Positions 25,537-34,111 of a DNA stretch of 64,000 bases are shown in pieces. The translations under genes were made by a program, and so were the position numbers. How positions within the stretch are numbered: the stretch's first letter is position 1; every line of letters starts with the position of its first letter. The notes under the pieces were generated by a model. The model had not been told where the DNA came from and searched no databases. It saw only the letters and a program-made list of their open reading frames with translations. Source of the DNA: Trinickia sp. Y13 (GTDB lineage Bacteria; Pseudomonadota; Gammaproteobacteria; Burkholderiales; Burkholderiaceae); NCBI RefSeq assembly GCF_029522115.1, contig NZ_JAKWFK010000004.1, forward strand, positions 372,001 through 436,000, in the 5' to 3' direction.

Positions 25537-26442
25537 ATGTCGGCGCATTTCGATGTCATCGTGGTCGGCGGCAGCTTCGCCGGTCTTTCGGCCGCGATGC
25601 AACTGGCGCGCGCGAAACGGCGCGTGTTAGTGCTGGATGACAGGCGTCCACGCAATCGCTTCGCACCCCACTCGCATGGGTTCCTCGGACAGGATGGCAA
25701 GGCGCCAGCCGAGATCATCGGCGAAGCGACAGCCCAACTGGCAGCGTATCCGACAGCGCGGATCGTCGTCAGGGAAGCCAGCAAGGCGGAACGCATCGGT
25801 GAGCGATTCGTCGTCACCCAAAGCGATGGCACCACTTTGAGTGCGGATCGCCTGATCCTTGCCACGGGCGTTCGCGACGAACTGCCGTCCTTGCCTGGCC
25901 TCGAAGAGCGATGGGGACTTTCAGTACTGCATTGTCCGTATTGTCACGGTTACGAAGTCGGAAACAAACGGCTCGGCGTTCTGGCCACGCATGCGCTTTC
26001 GGTCCATCAGGCGGTGCTCGTGTCCGATTGGGGACCCACGACATGGTTCACGCAAGGCATCGCCCAACCGACGCCCGAGGAGGCCGCCCTGCTCGACACC
26101 CGTAACGTGCTCATCGAGCCGACGCCCGTCGTCGAAGTCATTGGTGCGTCCCCAAACATAACGGGATTGCGTCTCACCGATGGCCGCATCGCCGCTATCG
26201 ATGCGCTCTTCATCGCGCCCCGAACGCGAATGGCGAGCCCTCTCGCGGCACAGCTCGGTTGCGCATTCGAAGAAGGACCGATGGGCGCGGTTATCCGCGT
26301 GGACGAATGGAAGCAGACGAGCGTACCGGGCGTGTTCGCCGCCGGCGACGCCTCGAGTATGTGGTCGAACGCGACATTCGCATCGGCAGCGGGCGTTGCG
26401 GCAGGTGTTGCAGCTCATCGTTCACTCATCTTCGGGCTGTAG
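25537..26442 (+). CDS. Thioredoxin-reductase-like FAD/NAD(P) oxidoreductase
   Basis: 301 residues; start preceded by GAGAAGGAGA. FAD loop GGSFAGLSAA (11-20), NAD(P) region after about residue 145, and a redox-active CPYC pair (Cys133, Cys136) in LHCPYCHGYE, the place used by thioredoxin reductases. It ends in the GDASSMW FAD motif. It lacks an N-terminal AhpF domain, and no thioredoxin gene is adjacent. It belongs to the small 'NAD(P)/FAD-dependent oxidoreductase' group often paired with Rrf2 regulators; the electron acceptor is unknown. Confidence 0.88.
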   Translation: MSAHFDVIVVGGSFAGLSAAMQLARAKRRVLVLDDRRPRNRFAPHSHGFLGQDGKAPAEIIGEATAQLAAYPTARIVVREASKAERIGERFVVTQSDGTTLSADRLILATGVRDELPSLPGLEERWGLSVLHCPYCHGYEVGNKRLGVLATHALSVHQAVLVSDWGPTTWFTQGIAQPTPEEAALLDTRNVLIEPTPVVEVIGASPNITGLRLTDGRIAAIDALFIAPRTRMASPLAAQLGCAFEEGPMGAVIRVDEWKQTSVPGVFAAGDASSMWSNATFASAAGVAAGVAAHRSLIFGL

Positions 26443-26537
26443 ACGGTGAACGTCGATTGCGGCCGCGGCGCCACTTGCAGCAAAGGGGGCCGCCGGCAGC
26501 CTTGCTCTGTTCGCGTCCGTCGAGCAATGCCGGCCCA

Positions 26538-27221
26538 TCAAATCCAGCGCAACGCCTCCGCGATGACATGCGTTGCGTCGCTGCCGACGCATTCGCCGTG
26601 AGCGATCAGCAGCCGCTCAGGCTCCCAATCGAGCACCTTTTGGCGCGCCGCACGGGCGGCATTGCGAGAAAGAAAACTCAGACGCCAGTCACGCGGCGTG
26701 CTGCCGTGCCGTCCGACGAGGCCGTCGAGCCGCAGCAGCAAGCCTTTCCATCCCTTGGCCGCCTCATCTGGGAAGCGCTGGATTAGATCGCCGAAGATTG
26801 CGGTGCGTGACGCGCGGTGAAAGAACACCACTTCTTCCATAGCAAACGATCCGCGAAACACGACTTGATCGATGTCGACGACCCATTCTCGGTCCGGTAC
26901 GTCGCCGAGTTCGCCATCGAAGCGCACCCCCTTCATTTTCCGAGCAAGGCCAGGAGGGGCATGCAATCGTGCTTGCGGCCAACGGCTCTTCCAAGCGGGC
27001 AGCGCGAGATGATGCAGTTTGTTCGGCGACACGATATGCGCGACCGGCCCAACCGCTTCCACCGCGGCCGCCAAATTTTCCGTCAGTTCGATGGGCGACC
27101 ACACCCAAGTTTCATTCGACGAGAGGCGCACGACAGCCATGCGGGTGGGATAAGGAAAGCCGTGGAACGATACCGCGGGCCCATCGGCAAAATACAAGTT
27201 CTGACCGAACGCAGTAAGCAT
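26538..27221 (-). CDS. DUF4336 family protein (metallo-beta-lactamase-fold-like)
   Basis: 227 residues from the Met at 27221 (MLTAFGQNLYFADGP); an upstream in-frame Met at 27284 adds an Arg-rich, unlikely tail. The sequence follows DUF4336: VRLSSNETWVWSPIELT, HIVSPNKLHHLALPAW, then AIFGDLIQRFPDE and LIAHGE near the C-terminus. The fold is related to metallo-beta-lactamases, with HHLALP and the final His as likely remnants of metal ligands. Function unknown. Confidence 0.82.
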   Translation of the reverse strand: MLTAFGQNLYFADGPAVSFHGFPYPTRMAVVRLSSNETWVWSPIELTENLAAAVEAVGPVAHIVSPNKLHHLALPAWKSRWPQARLHAPPGLARKMKGVRFDGELGDVPDREWVVDIDQVVFRGSFAMEEVVFFHRASRTAIFGDLIQRFPDEAAKGWKGLLLRLDGLVGRHGSTPRDWRLSFLSRNAARAARQKVLDWEPERLLIAHGECVGSDATHVIAEALRWI

Positions 27222-27276
27222 TGATCGCGGTCTTTCACGTGGACGATTTTGTCCGTTGACTAGATGCGCACACCGA

Positions 27277-27651
27277 TCAGACACGAAGGACCGAAGTAGG
27301 CGCGCCGTTACCCAGCGCAGATAGCGCGGAGTTCCCAGCGCCGAATAACGTGTGCGGCATCGTGTAATGATCGCTGGGGCTTTGAAACGCTCGGCTATCG
27401 CTCACCGGGGACTCCCCCGCCCGTTGCGGATCCATTCTCTCGCCACGATGGCCATGCGATCCTGCAACCAGACTCTGTGCTCGCTCCCCTGAGCGCCGCT
27501 CCGATTTCACGGCAACGGGCGAGCCGGATGCGTTCAGTTGGACGGTCTCGTCCAGAATCCGATCCGGGGCCGTGGCATTCGCGTTGCCGCAAACCGCGGT
27601 GACGAAGATCACGACAGCTTTAGTCAGCTTAGCGAAAGGTGGCCACATCAT
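27277..27651 (-). CDS. Hypothetical exported small protein
   Basis: About 124 residues if started at the tandem ATGs at 27651/27648, which follow a GAGGG site; the longer reading frame to 27792 has no support. Residues 1-26 look like a signal peptide (KLTKAVVIFVTAVCGNANA). The mature part is polar, rich in Ser/Arg/Gly, with no cysteine or known motif. I do not recognise a family. The gene lies on its own between a DUF4336 gene and a long non-coding stretch. Coding status is moderately uncertain. Confidence 0.4.
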   Translation of the reverse strand: MMWPPFAKLTKAVVIFVTAVCGNANATAPDRILDETVQLNASGSPVAVKSERRSGERAQSLVAGSHGHRGERMDPQRAGESPVSDSRAFQSPSDHYTMPHTLFGAGNSALSALGNGAPTSVLRV

Positions 27652-28098
27652 TGCCCTCGAATACCCAAGGATTACCGCCGTGCGCCCCCTGCTACGGGCC
27701 GGATCGCTGTCAACGAATACCGCACACGAGCTAAGGCCACCATCGAACCCAGCAACCTCGCGGCCAATAGTAATACGCTTGAGCAGCCGCACGTATCCTC
27801 ATTTATACGTATCGACCCGCTCACAACCTCTGCGTGACAGCGCTGCGGCAGTCGCAACCGGAACGAAGCGGCGATGGCCGCATCGCTGCGGATCGAGATC
27901 GTCATGTCCTTGTGCGCCAGCGCATTGCCCGTGGGACATTACAAGCCCGATTGCAGGAACGCCCGCTGCTCACGACGGAAAGTGAAACCTTCCGATCGGC
28001 GCACGCCCTTACTAACGCTTTACGAATGCCTTATTAACGCTCCGTTGCGAAGGCGCGTCCATCTGCCGATCAGCGCCGCCCGACACTTACTTGGCGAG
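27652..28098. other. Non-coding stretch with a short direct repeat
   Basis: No credible gene on either strand. CCTTACTAACGCT (28007-28019) and CCTTATTAACGCT (28029-28041) form an imperfect 13-bp direct repeat with a 22-bp period, i.e. two helical turns, which could be tandem protein sites. Nothing else stands out. Confidence 0.4.
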
Positions 28099-28914
28099 TC
28101 ATCTGTGAACGTCGGCTAGGTCACGTGTTCTCTGCGCATCCACCACCTCGAGAAAACTCTCCATGATCTGCGCAATTTCCGCCGGAGCTTCGAGCGGTGA
28201 CAGATGTCCGACTCCACGGAGAATGCGCATCGCCGCATGGGGGATACGCGGCAGCAGTTCGGCCTGCAAGGTATCGATGCGATCGACTTGATCCAATTCT
28301 CCGGAGATGACGACGGTCGGTACGGCGATAGCGCCCACCGCAGCCGTAACGTCTTCGCGCATCGCAATCTCGGGCCACGCGGCCTTCGCCTGCGCGGCGC
28401 CCTTCAAACTGTCCTCGACGACCTGCTCACGACACGTGGCATCGAGCGGTTTAGCGGTAAGGACGTGATCGATGACGAATTCGACCGATTCCCGCGATCG
28501 ATAGGCCCCCGCCAAAGTCGCGCGTTGCTCCTCCGACAGAATCGTGGGCGATGGAGGCGACGGAGCAATGAGGACGAGGCCTTCGAGTCCGCGAGGCCTG
28601 CGCGACGCGATTAGTTGCGCAACTTTGCCGCCCATGGAATGACCGACGAGCACATAGCGCACCAAACCAAGCGCGTTGATGACGCCTTCCGCGTCATCGG
28701 CTAGATCCGCGATACGGTAGCCATCCACGGGCGCGTCGGATTCGCCCCAGCCTCGGTGGTCGGTCGCCACGATCCGGTAGCGGTCGGAAAGCCGATGCGC
28801 GATCAGGTCCCATGTACGGGACGAGCCGCCGTAGTAGTGCAGAAAGACCAGGGCCAGGTTGCCGTTGCCTTGCTGCGTGACATGGATGCGCGTGCCGTTC
28901 GTTTCAATTTTCAT
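28099..28914 (-). CDS. Alpha/beta hydrolase
   Basis: 271 residues from the ATG at 28914 (MKIETNGTRIHV); an upstream extension lacks homology features and would cover the divergent promoter. Nucleophile elbow GHSMGG with Ser93, acid likely in SGELDQVD, His in GVGHLSPLEAP near residue 243. It resembles small esterases/haloperoxidase-like enzymes. It diverges from a lysR gene, which probably controls it. Confidence 0.88.
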   Translation of the reverse strand: MKIETNGTRIHVTQQGNGNLALVFLHYYGGSSRTWDLIAHRLSDRYRIVATDHRGWGESDAPVDGYRIADLADDAEGVINALGLVRYVLVGHSMGGKVAQLIASRRPRGLEGLVLIAPSPPSPTILSEEQRATLAGAYRSRESVEFVIDHVLTAKPLDATCREQVVEDSLKGAAQAKAAWPEIAMREDVTAAVGAIAVPTVVISGELDQVDRIDTLQAELLPRIPHAAMRILRGVGHLSPLEAPAEIAQIMESFLEVVDAQRTRDLADVHR

Positions 28915-28995
28915 TTCGTCCACCTCGGTTCGTCGGATGGGTGGATCGTAGGCGTGCGCGCTGTATTTGATAATTGTCCGTTGGGTGGCGACAGT

Positions 28996-29012
28996 CGATA
29001 ATGGCGTTATCG
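28996..29012. promoter_or_regulatory. CGATAA-N5-TTATCG dyad, candidate LysR site
   Basis: A perfect 6-bp inverted repeat with ATAA/TTAT core lies 15 bp before the lysR ATG and 82 bp before the divergent hydrolase start. This is the usual place and style of a LysR-type autoregulatory box. Confidence 0.45.
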
Positions 29013-29026
29013 AATTGGAGAAAGCA

Positions 29027-29932
29027 ATGGACCGGCTAACAAGTCTCGCCGTGTTCGTCGCTGCGGTGGAGGAAGGGAGCTTTGCCGCCGCCGCGCGGCG
29101 TTTCGGCTTATCGCCAGCGATGGCTGGCAAGCACGTCAGCGAGATCGAGGCTCGGCTCAATGCCCGTTTGCTTCAGCGAACCACGCGGCGCCTGAGCCTG
29201 ACCGATGCAGGCCAAGCCTACTACGAACGTAGCAAGCAGATTCTCGAGGCGTTCGATGAAGCAAACCGGGAGGCCAGCGATTCTCAGGGCACGGCGCGTG
29301 GCGCCCTTCGTGTCGCAGCGCCGGTGACCTTCGGTGCGATGCACCTGGGTCAGGTCGTCGCGCGATACGTTGAAGGTCACCCGCAGGTGAATGTCCAAGT
29401 CACGCTCGGAGATCGGTATGTCGATCTGCTCGACGCAGGCATCGACGTCGCTGTCCGGATCGGTCGTCTAGATGATCCGGCGATGGTTACCCGACGGATC
29501 GCCCCATGTCGGATGGTTGTATGTGCTTCACCCGAATACATCGAGCGGCATGGCGCGCCGCGTGAGCCAAGCGACTTGCTTCGGGCGCCGAGGCTTGCCT
29601 TCAGCGAGGCCGTATCCGCGGGGGATTGGACATTGTTCGATGCGAAAAACGGAGCACACGTCATCGATGGGCCCTCGCGGATATCGGCCAACAACATGCA
29701 GATGCTGTTGTCCGCCGCTCTCGCCGGCGCCGGCATAGCGTACGGCCCAACGTTCGTCTTCGGCGAGCATCTGCGGCGTGGCGAGCTGGTGGCGCTGCTT
29801 CCGGAGCACCGCACGACCGAATTAGCGATACAAGCGGTCTACCCGAGTGCGCGGCGGATACCGTTGAAGGTGCGCCGGTTCGTCGAGTACCTTGCGCAAG
29901 CGTTTGGCGATGAGCCGCATTGGGATTCCTGA
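29027..29932 (+). CDS. LysR-family transcriptional regulator
   Basis: 301 residues from the ATG at 29027 (GGAGAAAGCA upstream); the longer frame beginning at 28967 would include the operator. HTH: FVAAVEEGSFAAAARRFGLSPAMAGKHVSEIEARL. The rest is the CrgA-like effector domain. Divergent from the alpha/beta hydrolase gene, its likely target. Confidence 0.9.
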   Translation: MDRLTSLAVFVAAVEEGSFAAAARRFGLSPAMAGKHVSEIEARLNARLLQRTTRRLSLTDAGQAYYERSKQILEAFDEANREASDSQGTARGALRVAAPVTFGAMHLGQVVARYVEGHPQVNVQVTLGDRYVDLLDAGIDVAVRIGRLDDPAMVTRRIAPCRMVVCASPEYIERHGAPREPSDLLRAPRLAFSEAVSAGDWTLFDAKNGAHVIDGPSRISANNMQMLLSAALAGAGIAYGPTFVFGEHLRRGELVALLPEHRTTELAIQAVYPSARRIPLKVRRFVEYLAQAFGDEPHWDS

Positions 29933-30094
29933 TAAGGCCTACTCGAAAATAAGCGTGAAGAAAGGTGTCCCTCGCCTCACACTGCTCGGAACGGTGGAGC
30001 GTGGGCCTCGATGCGGTGCGCCCAGACGAAGGCAGCGGACGCGCCGGCGGATTCGTGTGGCCGGGCAGTTAGCAACGACAGGATCGCTTTCACC

Positions 30095-30538
30095 TCATCG
30101 AGGCGGCGCAGGGACCAGTCCGTACTCTGACATCACAGCAATGAGCTTTGCCCGGTCGGGCGGCTCGCCTGCATTAACGATGGCGCCGACATCGCGGAAA
30201 TACTGGGCACCGATGTCGGGCGTCAGTACGATCAAGGCGCGAGCCGTATCACCGTGTGGATTGCTGAACTGATGAATCGATCCACGTGGCGAATGCATCC
30301 ATTGTCCTCGGGCTAGGTCTCGGGTCACTCCGTCGACGGAATATCGAAGCACACCGTCCAGCACATACACGCACTCCTCGTTATGGGTATGGCTGTGCGG
30401 TGGAGGAACGCTCGCCCCCGGAGGCACCGTCAATTCGAATACGCCCAACCCGCCTGTGGCGGCTCCATCGATCAGGTACTGAATCGTCAGACGACCCACC
30501 GTGATCGGCTTGCTTGGGGCTGCGTCGTCGAGAGTCAT
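30095..30538 (-). CDS. Cupin-domain protein
   Basis: 147 residues from the ATG at 30538, preceded by AGGAGGAATCC, a strong site that rejects the longer frame to 31183. A single cupin barrel carries PPHSHTHNEECVYVLDG (His/His/Glu metal ligands, motif 1) and the second motif around SIHQFSNPHGD. Members bind a metal and serve as small oxygenases, isomerases or sensors; the role here is not known. Divergent from the flavoprotein gene at 30668. Confidence 0.82.
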   Translation of the reverse strand: MTLDDAAPSKPITVGRLTIQYLIDGAATGGLGVFELTVPPGASVPPPHSHTHNEECVYVLDGVLRYSVDGVTRDLARGQWMHSPRGSIHQFSNPHGDTARALIVLTPDIGAQYFRDVGAIVNAGEPPDRAKLIAVMSEYGLVPAPPR

Positions 30539-30667
30539 TTTGGATTCCTCCTGATGAGGATTTGCGTTGGGCGCAATAATACGAGTGTAGGCGGTATTGC
30601 ACCGCTTGCAGAAGGTCCGTGACGAAGTCGAATGCCATCCACTGCCCCAGCAGCGAAGGAGAGCGCT

Positions 30668-32047
30668 ATGACGCAACGATTCGAAGCAATCATCATCGGC
30701 ACCGGGCAATCCGGCCCGCCTCTCGCGGCGCGATTGTCCGGCGCCGGAATGAAGGTCGCGATAGTCGAACGAGCGCGGTTCGGCGGCACATGCGTGAACA
30801 CCGGCTGCATCCCCACCAAAACGCTGATTGCCAGCGCCTATGCGGCTCATTTGGCGCGGCGTTCCGAAGAGTTCGGCGTGGTAGTCGGCGGGCCGGTCAC
30901 GGTCGACATGAAGCAGGTTAAAGCACGGAAAGACCGGATTTCGGCGCACTCCAGCCAAGGTGTCGAGCAGTGGGTCCGCGGTTTGGAACACTGCACGGTC
31001 TATCGCGGCCATGCCCGCTTCGAGAGCGCATATGTGGTTCGCGTCGGCGATGAATTGCTGGAAGCGGACCGGATATTCATCAACGTCGGCGGCCGTGCGC
31101 TCATACCCGACATGCCGGGTCTGGACCAAGTCGATTACCTCACGAACTCGAGCATGATGGATCTGGACTTCGTGCCGGAGCACTTGATCGTGGTGGGCGG
31201 CAGCTATGTGGGCCTCGAATTCGGCCAGATGTATCGGCGCTTCGGCTCCCGCGTAACGATCGTCGAGAAAGGCTCGCGCCTGATCACACGCGAGGACGAA
31301 GATGTCTCGCTAGCGGTGCGGGAGATACTGGAAAGCGAGGGGATCGACATCCAGCTCGATGCAAACTGTCTCAGCGTGCGACGTGACGCAGGCAACGTGG
31401 TCGTCGGGCTGGATTGCGCCGCCGGAGCCCGTGAAGTCGGGGGCTCGCATTTGCTCCTCGCCGTCGGGCGCGTGCCCAACACCGACGATCTCGGGCTCGA
31501 CCGGGCCGGCGTGGACACCGATGCACGAGGGTACATCAAAGTGGATGAGCAGTTGCGCACCAGTGTCCCGAACATCTGGGCACTAGGCGACTGTAACGGT
31601 CGCGGCGCTTTCACCCATACGTCGTACAACGACTACGAGATCGTAGCGGCCAATCTTCTCGACAACGAAACGCGCAAGGTTTCAGACCGAATCGCGGCGT
31701 ACGCCATGTTCATCGACCCTCCTCTCGGCCGCGCCGGCATGACGCAAGCCGAGGCGATGCGATCGGGACGAAAGCTGATGATTGGCACCCGCCCGATGAC
31801 GCGCGTCGGGCGCGCCGTGGAAAAAGGCGAAAGCAAAGGCTTCATGAAGGTGATCGTCGACGCTGAGTCCGAGCTCATTCTGGGCGCCTCGATCCTGGGT
31901 GTCACCGGCGATGAAGTGATTCACTCCCTGCTCGACGTGATGTACGCGAAGGCGCCTTATAGCACCATTACTCGCGCGATGCACATCCATCCAACCGTCT
32001 CCGAACTCGTGCCGACACTGTTGCAAGATTTGCGGCCTGTGGGATAG
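30668..32047 (+). CDS. Class I pyridine-nucleotide disulfide oxidoreductase (mercuric reductase-like)
   Basis: 459 residues from the ATG at 30668 (GAAGGAGAG upstream). FAD loop GTGQSGPPLA, redox-active pair GTCVNTGC (Cys42, Cys47), second nucleotide loop VVGGSYVGLEFG, and the dimer-interface motif HIHPTVSE with the active-site His-Glu pair. It lacks the extra C-terminal Cys pair of MerA and a metal-binding N-terminal domain, and no lipoamide enzyme genes are close, so neither MerA nor Lpd is claimed. Substrate unknown. Confidence 0.87.
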   Translation: MTQRFEAIIIGTGQSGPPLAARLSGAGMKVAIVERARFGGTCVNTGCIPTKTLIASAYAAHLARRSEEFGVVVGGPVTVDMKQVKARKDRISAHSSQGVEQWVRGLEHCTVYRGHARFESAYVVRVGDELLEADRIFINVGGRALIPDMPGLDQVDYLTNSSMMDLDFVPEHLIVVGGSYVGLEFGQMYRRFGSRVTIVEKGSRLITREDEDVSLAVREILESEGIDIQLDANCLSVRRDAGNVVVGLDCAAGAREVGGSHLLLAVGRVPNTDDLGLDRAGVDTDARGYIKVDEQLRTSVPNIWALGDCNGRGAFTHTSYNDYEIVAANLLDNETRKVSDRIAAYAMFIDPPLGRAGMTQAEAMRSGRKLMIGTRPMTRVGRAVEKGESKGFMKVIVDAESELILGASILGVTGDEVIHSLLDVMYAKAPYSTITRAMHIHPTVSELVPTLLQDLRPVG

Positions 32048-32209
32048 GAGTCGCCTCGCCGTCGATGGCGTGCGTATGGACATGTAACCCACTGGCTGGC
32101 CATTTCGGACCACCGGCGTGGCATTGGCAAAGTTTTCGTCTGGGGAAAGCCTTGCGCGCGCACCCCTAAGTAAGGCGCGGCGACAACAGGCTTTCTTCTG
32201 TATCTGTCA

Positions 32210-32272
32210 TTTACAAACTATTTCCTGTAAAACGAGAGAATACAGGTGCTATACTGTTTTTTTCATTTACAG
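32210..32272. promoter_or_regulatory. Repeated TTTACAG/CTGTAAA half-sites upstream of hipB
   Basis: TTTACA (32210-32215), CTGTAAA (32225-32231), and TTTACAG (32266-32272) form two overlapping inverted arrangements, with TACAG/ACTGT (32241-32256) between them and a TATACT -10-like hexamer at 32250-32255. The set ends 29 bp before the hipB ATG. Autoregulating HipB-type antitoxins bind several such inverted repeats; the motif itself differs from that of E. coli HipB. Assignment by position. Confidence 0.5.
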
Positions 32273-32300
32273 GTAATAGTCTGTTTCAGCGACACGCACC

Positions 32301-32744
32301 ATGGACTACCCCGTCAAAACTCCTCAGCAGGTGCGCCCGCTCCTGGTGGGCTTTCGCAAAGCGGCCGGCTTGACACAGGCGCAGTTGGCGGCGCGCTTGG
32401 GGGTCACGCAGCAGACATATGCGCAACTCGAAGCGAAACCCGAGTCCGCCAGTCTGGATCGTCTCTATCTTGTTTTAAAGCTGCTCAACGTTAGCCTCGT
32501 TTTGACCCAGGCCTCAAGGCCGGCGACACCCGACAGTCTTGCTGCAAAGCATGTCAAAAGCGCTGAGAGGCCTGCCCCGGTGAAGCGGCCGGCTGAAATA
32601 AAGAGCGACATCAAATCGGGCACGCAGGGCACCGCCAAGACCGGCACAAAGCAAGCTATCGGTCACGCCAAGCCTCCACCGAAAAGTCGCTCCAGCGAGC
32701 CTCGCCCTATCGCCCCGGTCATCAAGAAGCGGGAGAGTTGGTAA
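32301..32744 (+). CDS. hipB: HipB-like antitoxin/transcriptional repressor with long basic tail
   Basis: 147 residues. Residues 10-70 are an HTH_3/XRE domain (GFRKAAGLTQAQLAARLGVTQQTYAQLE). The remaining ~75 residues are Lys/Pro/Ser-rich and predicted disordered, making the protein much longer than the 88-residue E. coli HipB. It overlaps the reading frame start region of hipA, whose ATG is 2 bp after its stop, the usual coupling. It would neutralise and repress hipA. Confidence 0.88.
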   Translation: MDYPVKTPQQVRPLLVGFRKAAGLTQAQLAARLGVTQQTYAQLEAKPESASLDRLYLVLKLLNVSLVLTQASRPATPDSLAAKHVKSAERPAPVKRPAEIKSDIKSGTQGTAKTGTKQAIGHAKPPPKSRSSEPRPIAPVIKKRESW

Positions 32745-32746
32745 TA

Positions 32747-34075
32747 ATGGGCCGCAGAACGCATATGAAAAGCCTGGCATTGTGGATGAATGGTCTTCCC
32801 GTCGGAACGTGGGAGATCACTCGCGACGGCGAGAAGCTAACTTATTTCGAGTCGTGGGTCGAGGATGAACAAGGGCGCCCGCTCTCGCTCTCGTTGCCGT
32901 TCACCCCCGGTAACCAGTCGTATCGCGGACAGGTCGTGTCGGCCTTTTTCGATAACCTGCTTCCCGACAGCAAGACGATTCGTGAGCGTATCGCCATACG
33001 TCACAGAACAGGGGGCACGTCTCCCTTCGAACTGCTATCGGCATTGGGCCGCGACTGCGCCGGCGCGATCCAGATGCTCCCGCCCGGCGAGCGGCCCGTC
33101 GATCTGCAGCAGATCCGCGGAGAGCCCATGAGCGAGGCTGACATCGCGCGCTTGCTGCGGGATGTCACCACTGCGCCGCTTGGGCAGCATGAGCCCATCG
33201 ACGATCTTCGGCTCTCCATTGCGGGGGCGCAGGAGAAGAGCGCGCTCCTGCGGCACGGCAACCGGTGGCTCCTGCCGAAGGGCAGTACCCCCACCACACA
33301 TATCCTGAAGCTCCCGCTCGGACTGGTAGGAAACATGCGTGCCGACATGCGCTCGTCGATCGAGAACGAGTGGCTGTGCTCGAAAATAGTTGCCGCCTAT
33401 GGATTGCCGATTGCCCACTGCGAAGTCGCCACCTTCGAGGACCAGAAAGTGCTCGTGGTGGAGCGATTCGACCGGAGATTGGCGAGCGACGGCTCTTGGT
33501 TTCTGCGCCTTCCCCAGGAGGATATGTGCCAAGCCACAGGTACGCCTTCCAACAGCAAATACGAAGCGGATGGCGGCCCTGGTATCCAGCAGATCATGAG
33601 CATTCTCGCCGGCTCCGAACAGGCTGGAGTCGATCAGTCCAAATTCTTCAAGGCACAGATCGTTTTCTGGATCCTCGCGGCGACCGACGGGCATGCAAAA
33701 AATTTCAGCATCGCTCATCTCCATTCAAACCGTTACGCAGCCACGCCGCTCTACGACGTGCTGTCCGCCCACCCGATCATCGGGACCGGACGGAACCAGA
33801 TCTCTCCACGCAGAATCAAGCTCTCGATGGCGGTGCGCAGCAAGAATGCGCACTACCTTATCAGCGAGATCCGTCGTCGTCATTGGGTTGCGCAAGGTCA
33901 GTGCGTCACCCTGGCGCCCGAGGAGGTCGAGGAAATGATCGACACACTAACCGGAATGACAGAGGCCGTTATCGACAACGTAGCGGCCCGGTTGCCGAAA
34001 GGTTTTCCGCAAGACGTCTCGAACAAAATCTTCGAAGGCATGCGAAGGCAAAGCAAAAAGCTCGCTGCGCAATAG
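32747..34075 (+). CDS. hipA: HipA-type serine/threonine kinase toxin
   Basis: 442 residues from the ATG at 32747 (GGGAGAG 9 bp upstream). It shows the HipA N-terminal subdomain (LSLSLPFTPGNQSYRG), Ser157 in the flexible loop LSIAGAQEK (the autophosphorylation site region of HipA), ATP-binding Lys188 in HILKLP, catalytic Asp314 in TDGHAKNFS and metal Asp337 in PLYDVLS. All kinase residues are kept, so it is probably active. HipA toxins phosphorylate glutamyl-tRNA synthetase and halt growth in E. coli; the target here is inferred only. Confidence 0.93.
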   Translation: MGRRTHMKSLALWMNGLPVGTWEITRDGEKLTYFESWVEDEQGRPLSLSLPFTPGNQSYRGQVVSAFFDNLLPDSKTIRERIAIRHRTGGTSPFELLSALGRDCAGAIQMLPPGERPVDLQQIRGEPMSEADIARLLRDVTTAPLGQHEPIDDLRLSIAGAQEKSALLRHGNRWLLPKGSTPTTHILKLPLGLVGNMRADMRSSIENEWLCSKIVAAYGLPIAHCEVATFEDQKVLVVERFDRRLASDGSWFLRLPQEDMCQATGTPSNSKYEADGGPGIQQIMSILAGSEQAGVDQSKFFKAQIVFWILAATDGHAKNFSIAHLHSNRYAATPLYDVLSAHPIIGTGRNQISPRRIKLSMAVRSKNAHYLISEIRRRHWVAQGQCVTLAPEEVEEMIDTLTGMTEAVIDNVAARLPKGFPQDVSNKIFEGMRRQSKKLAAQ

Positions 34076-34111
34076 GCGCCGAGATGCACGCCGTAGCGGT
34101 GTTGTGTCGGA

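Noticed and set aside
30539-31183. Long upstream extension of the cupin gene
   Set aside because: Lies antisense to the flavoprotein gene; a strong ribosome-binding site supports the start at 30538.
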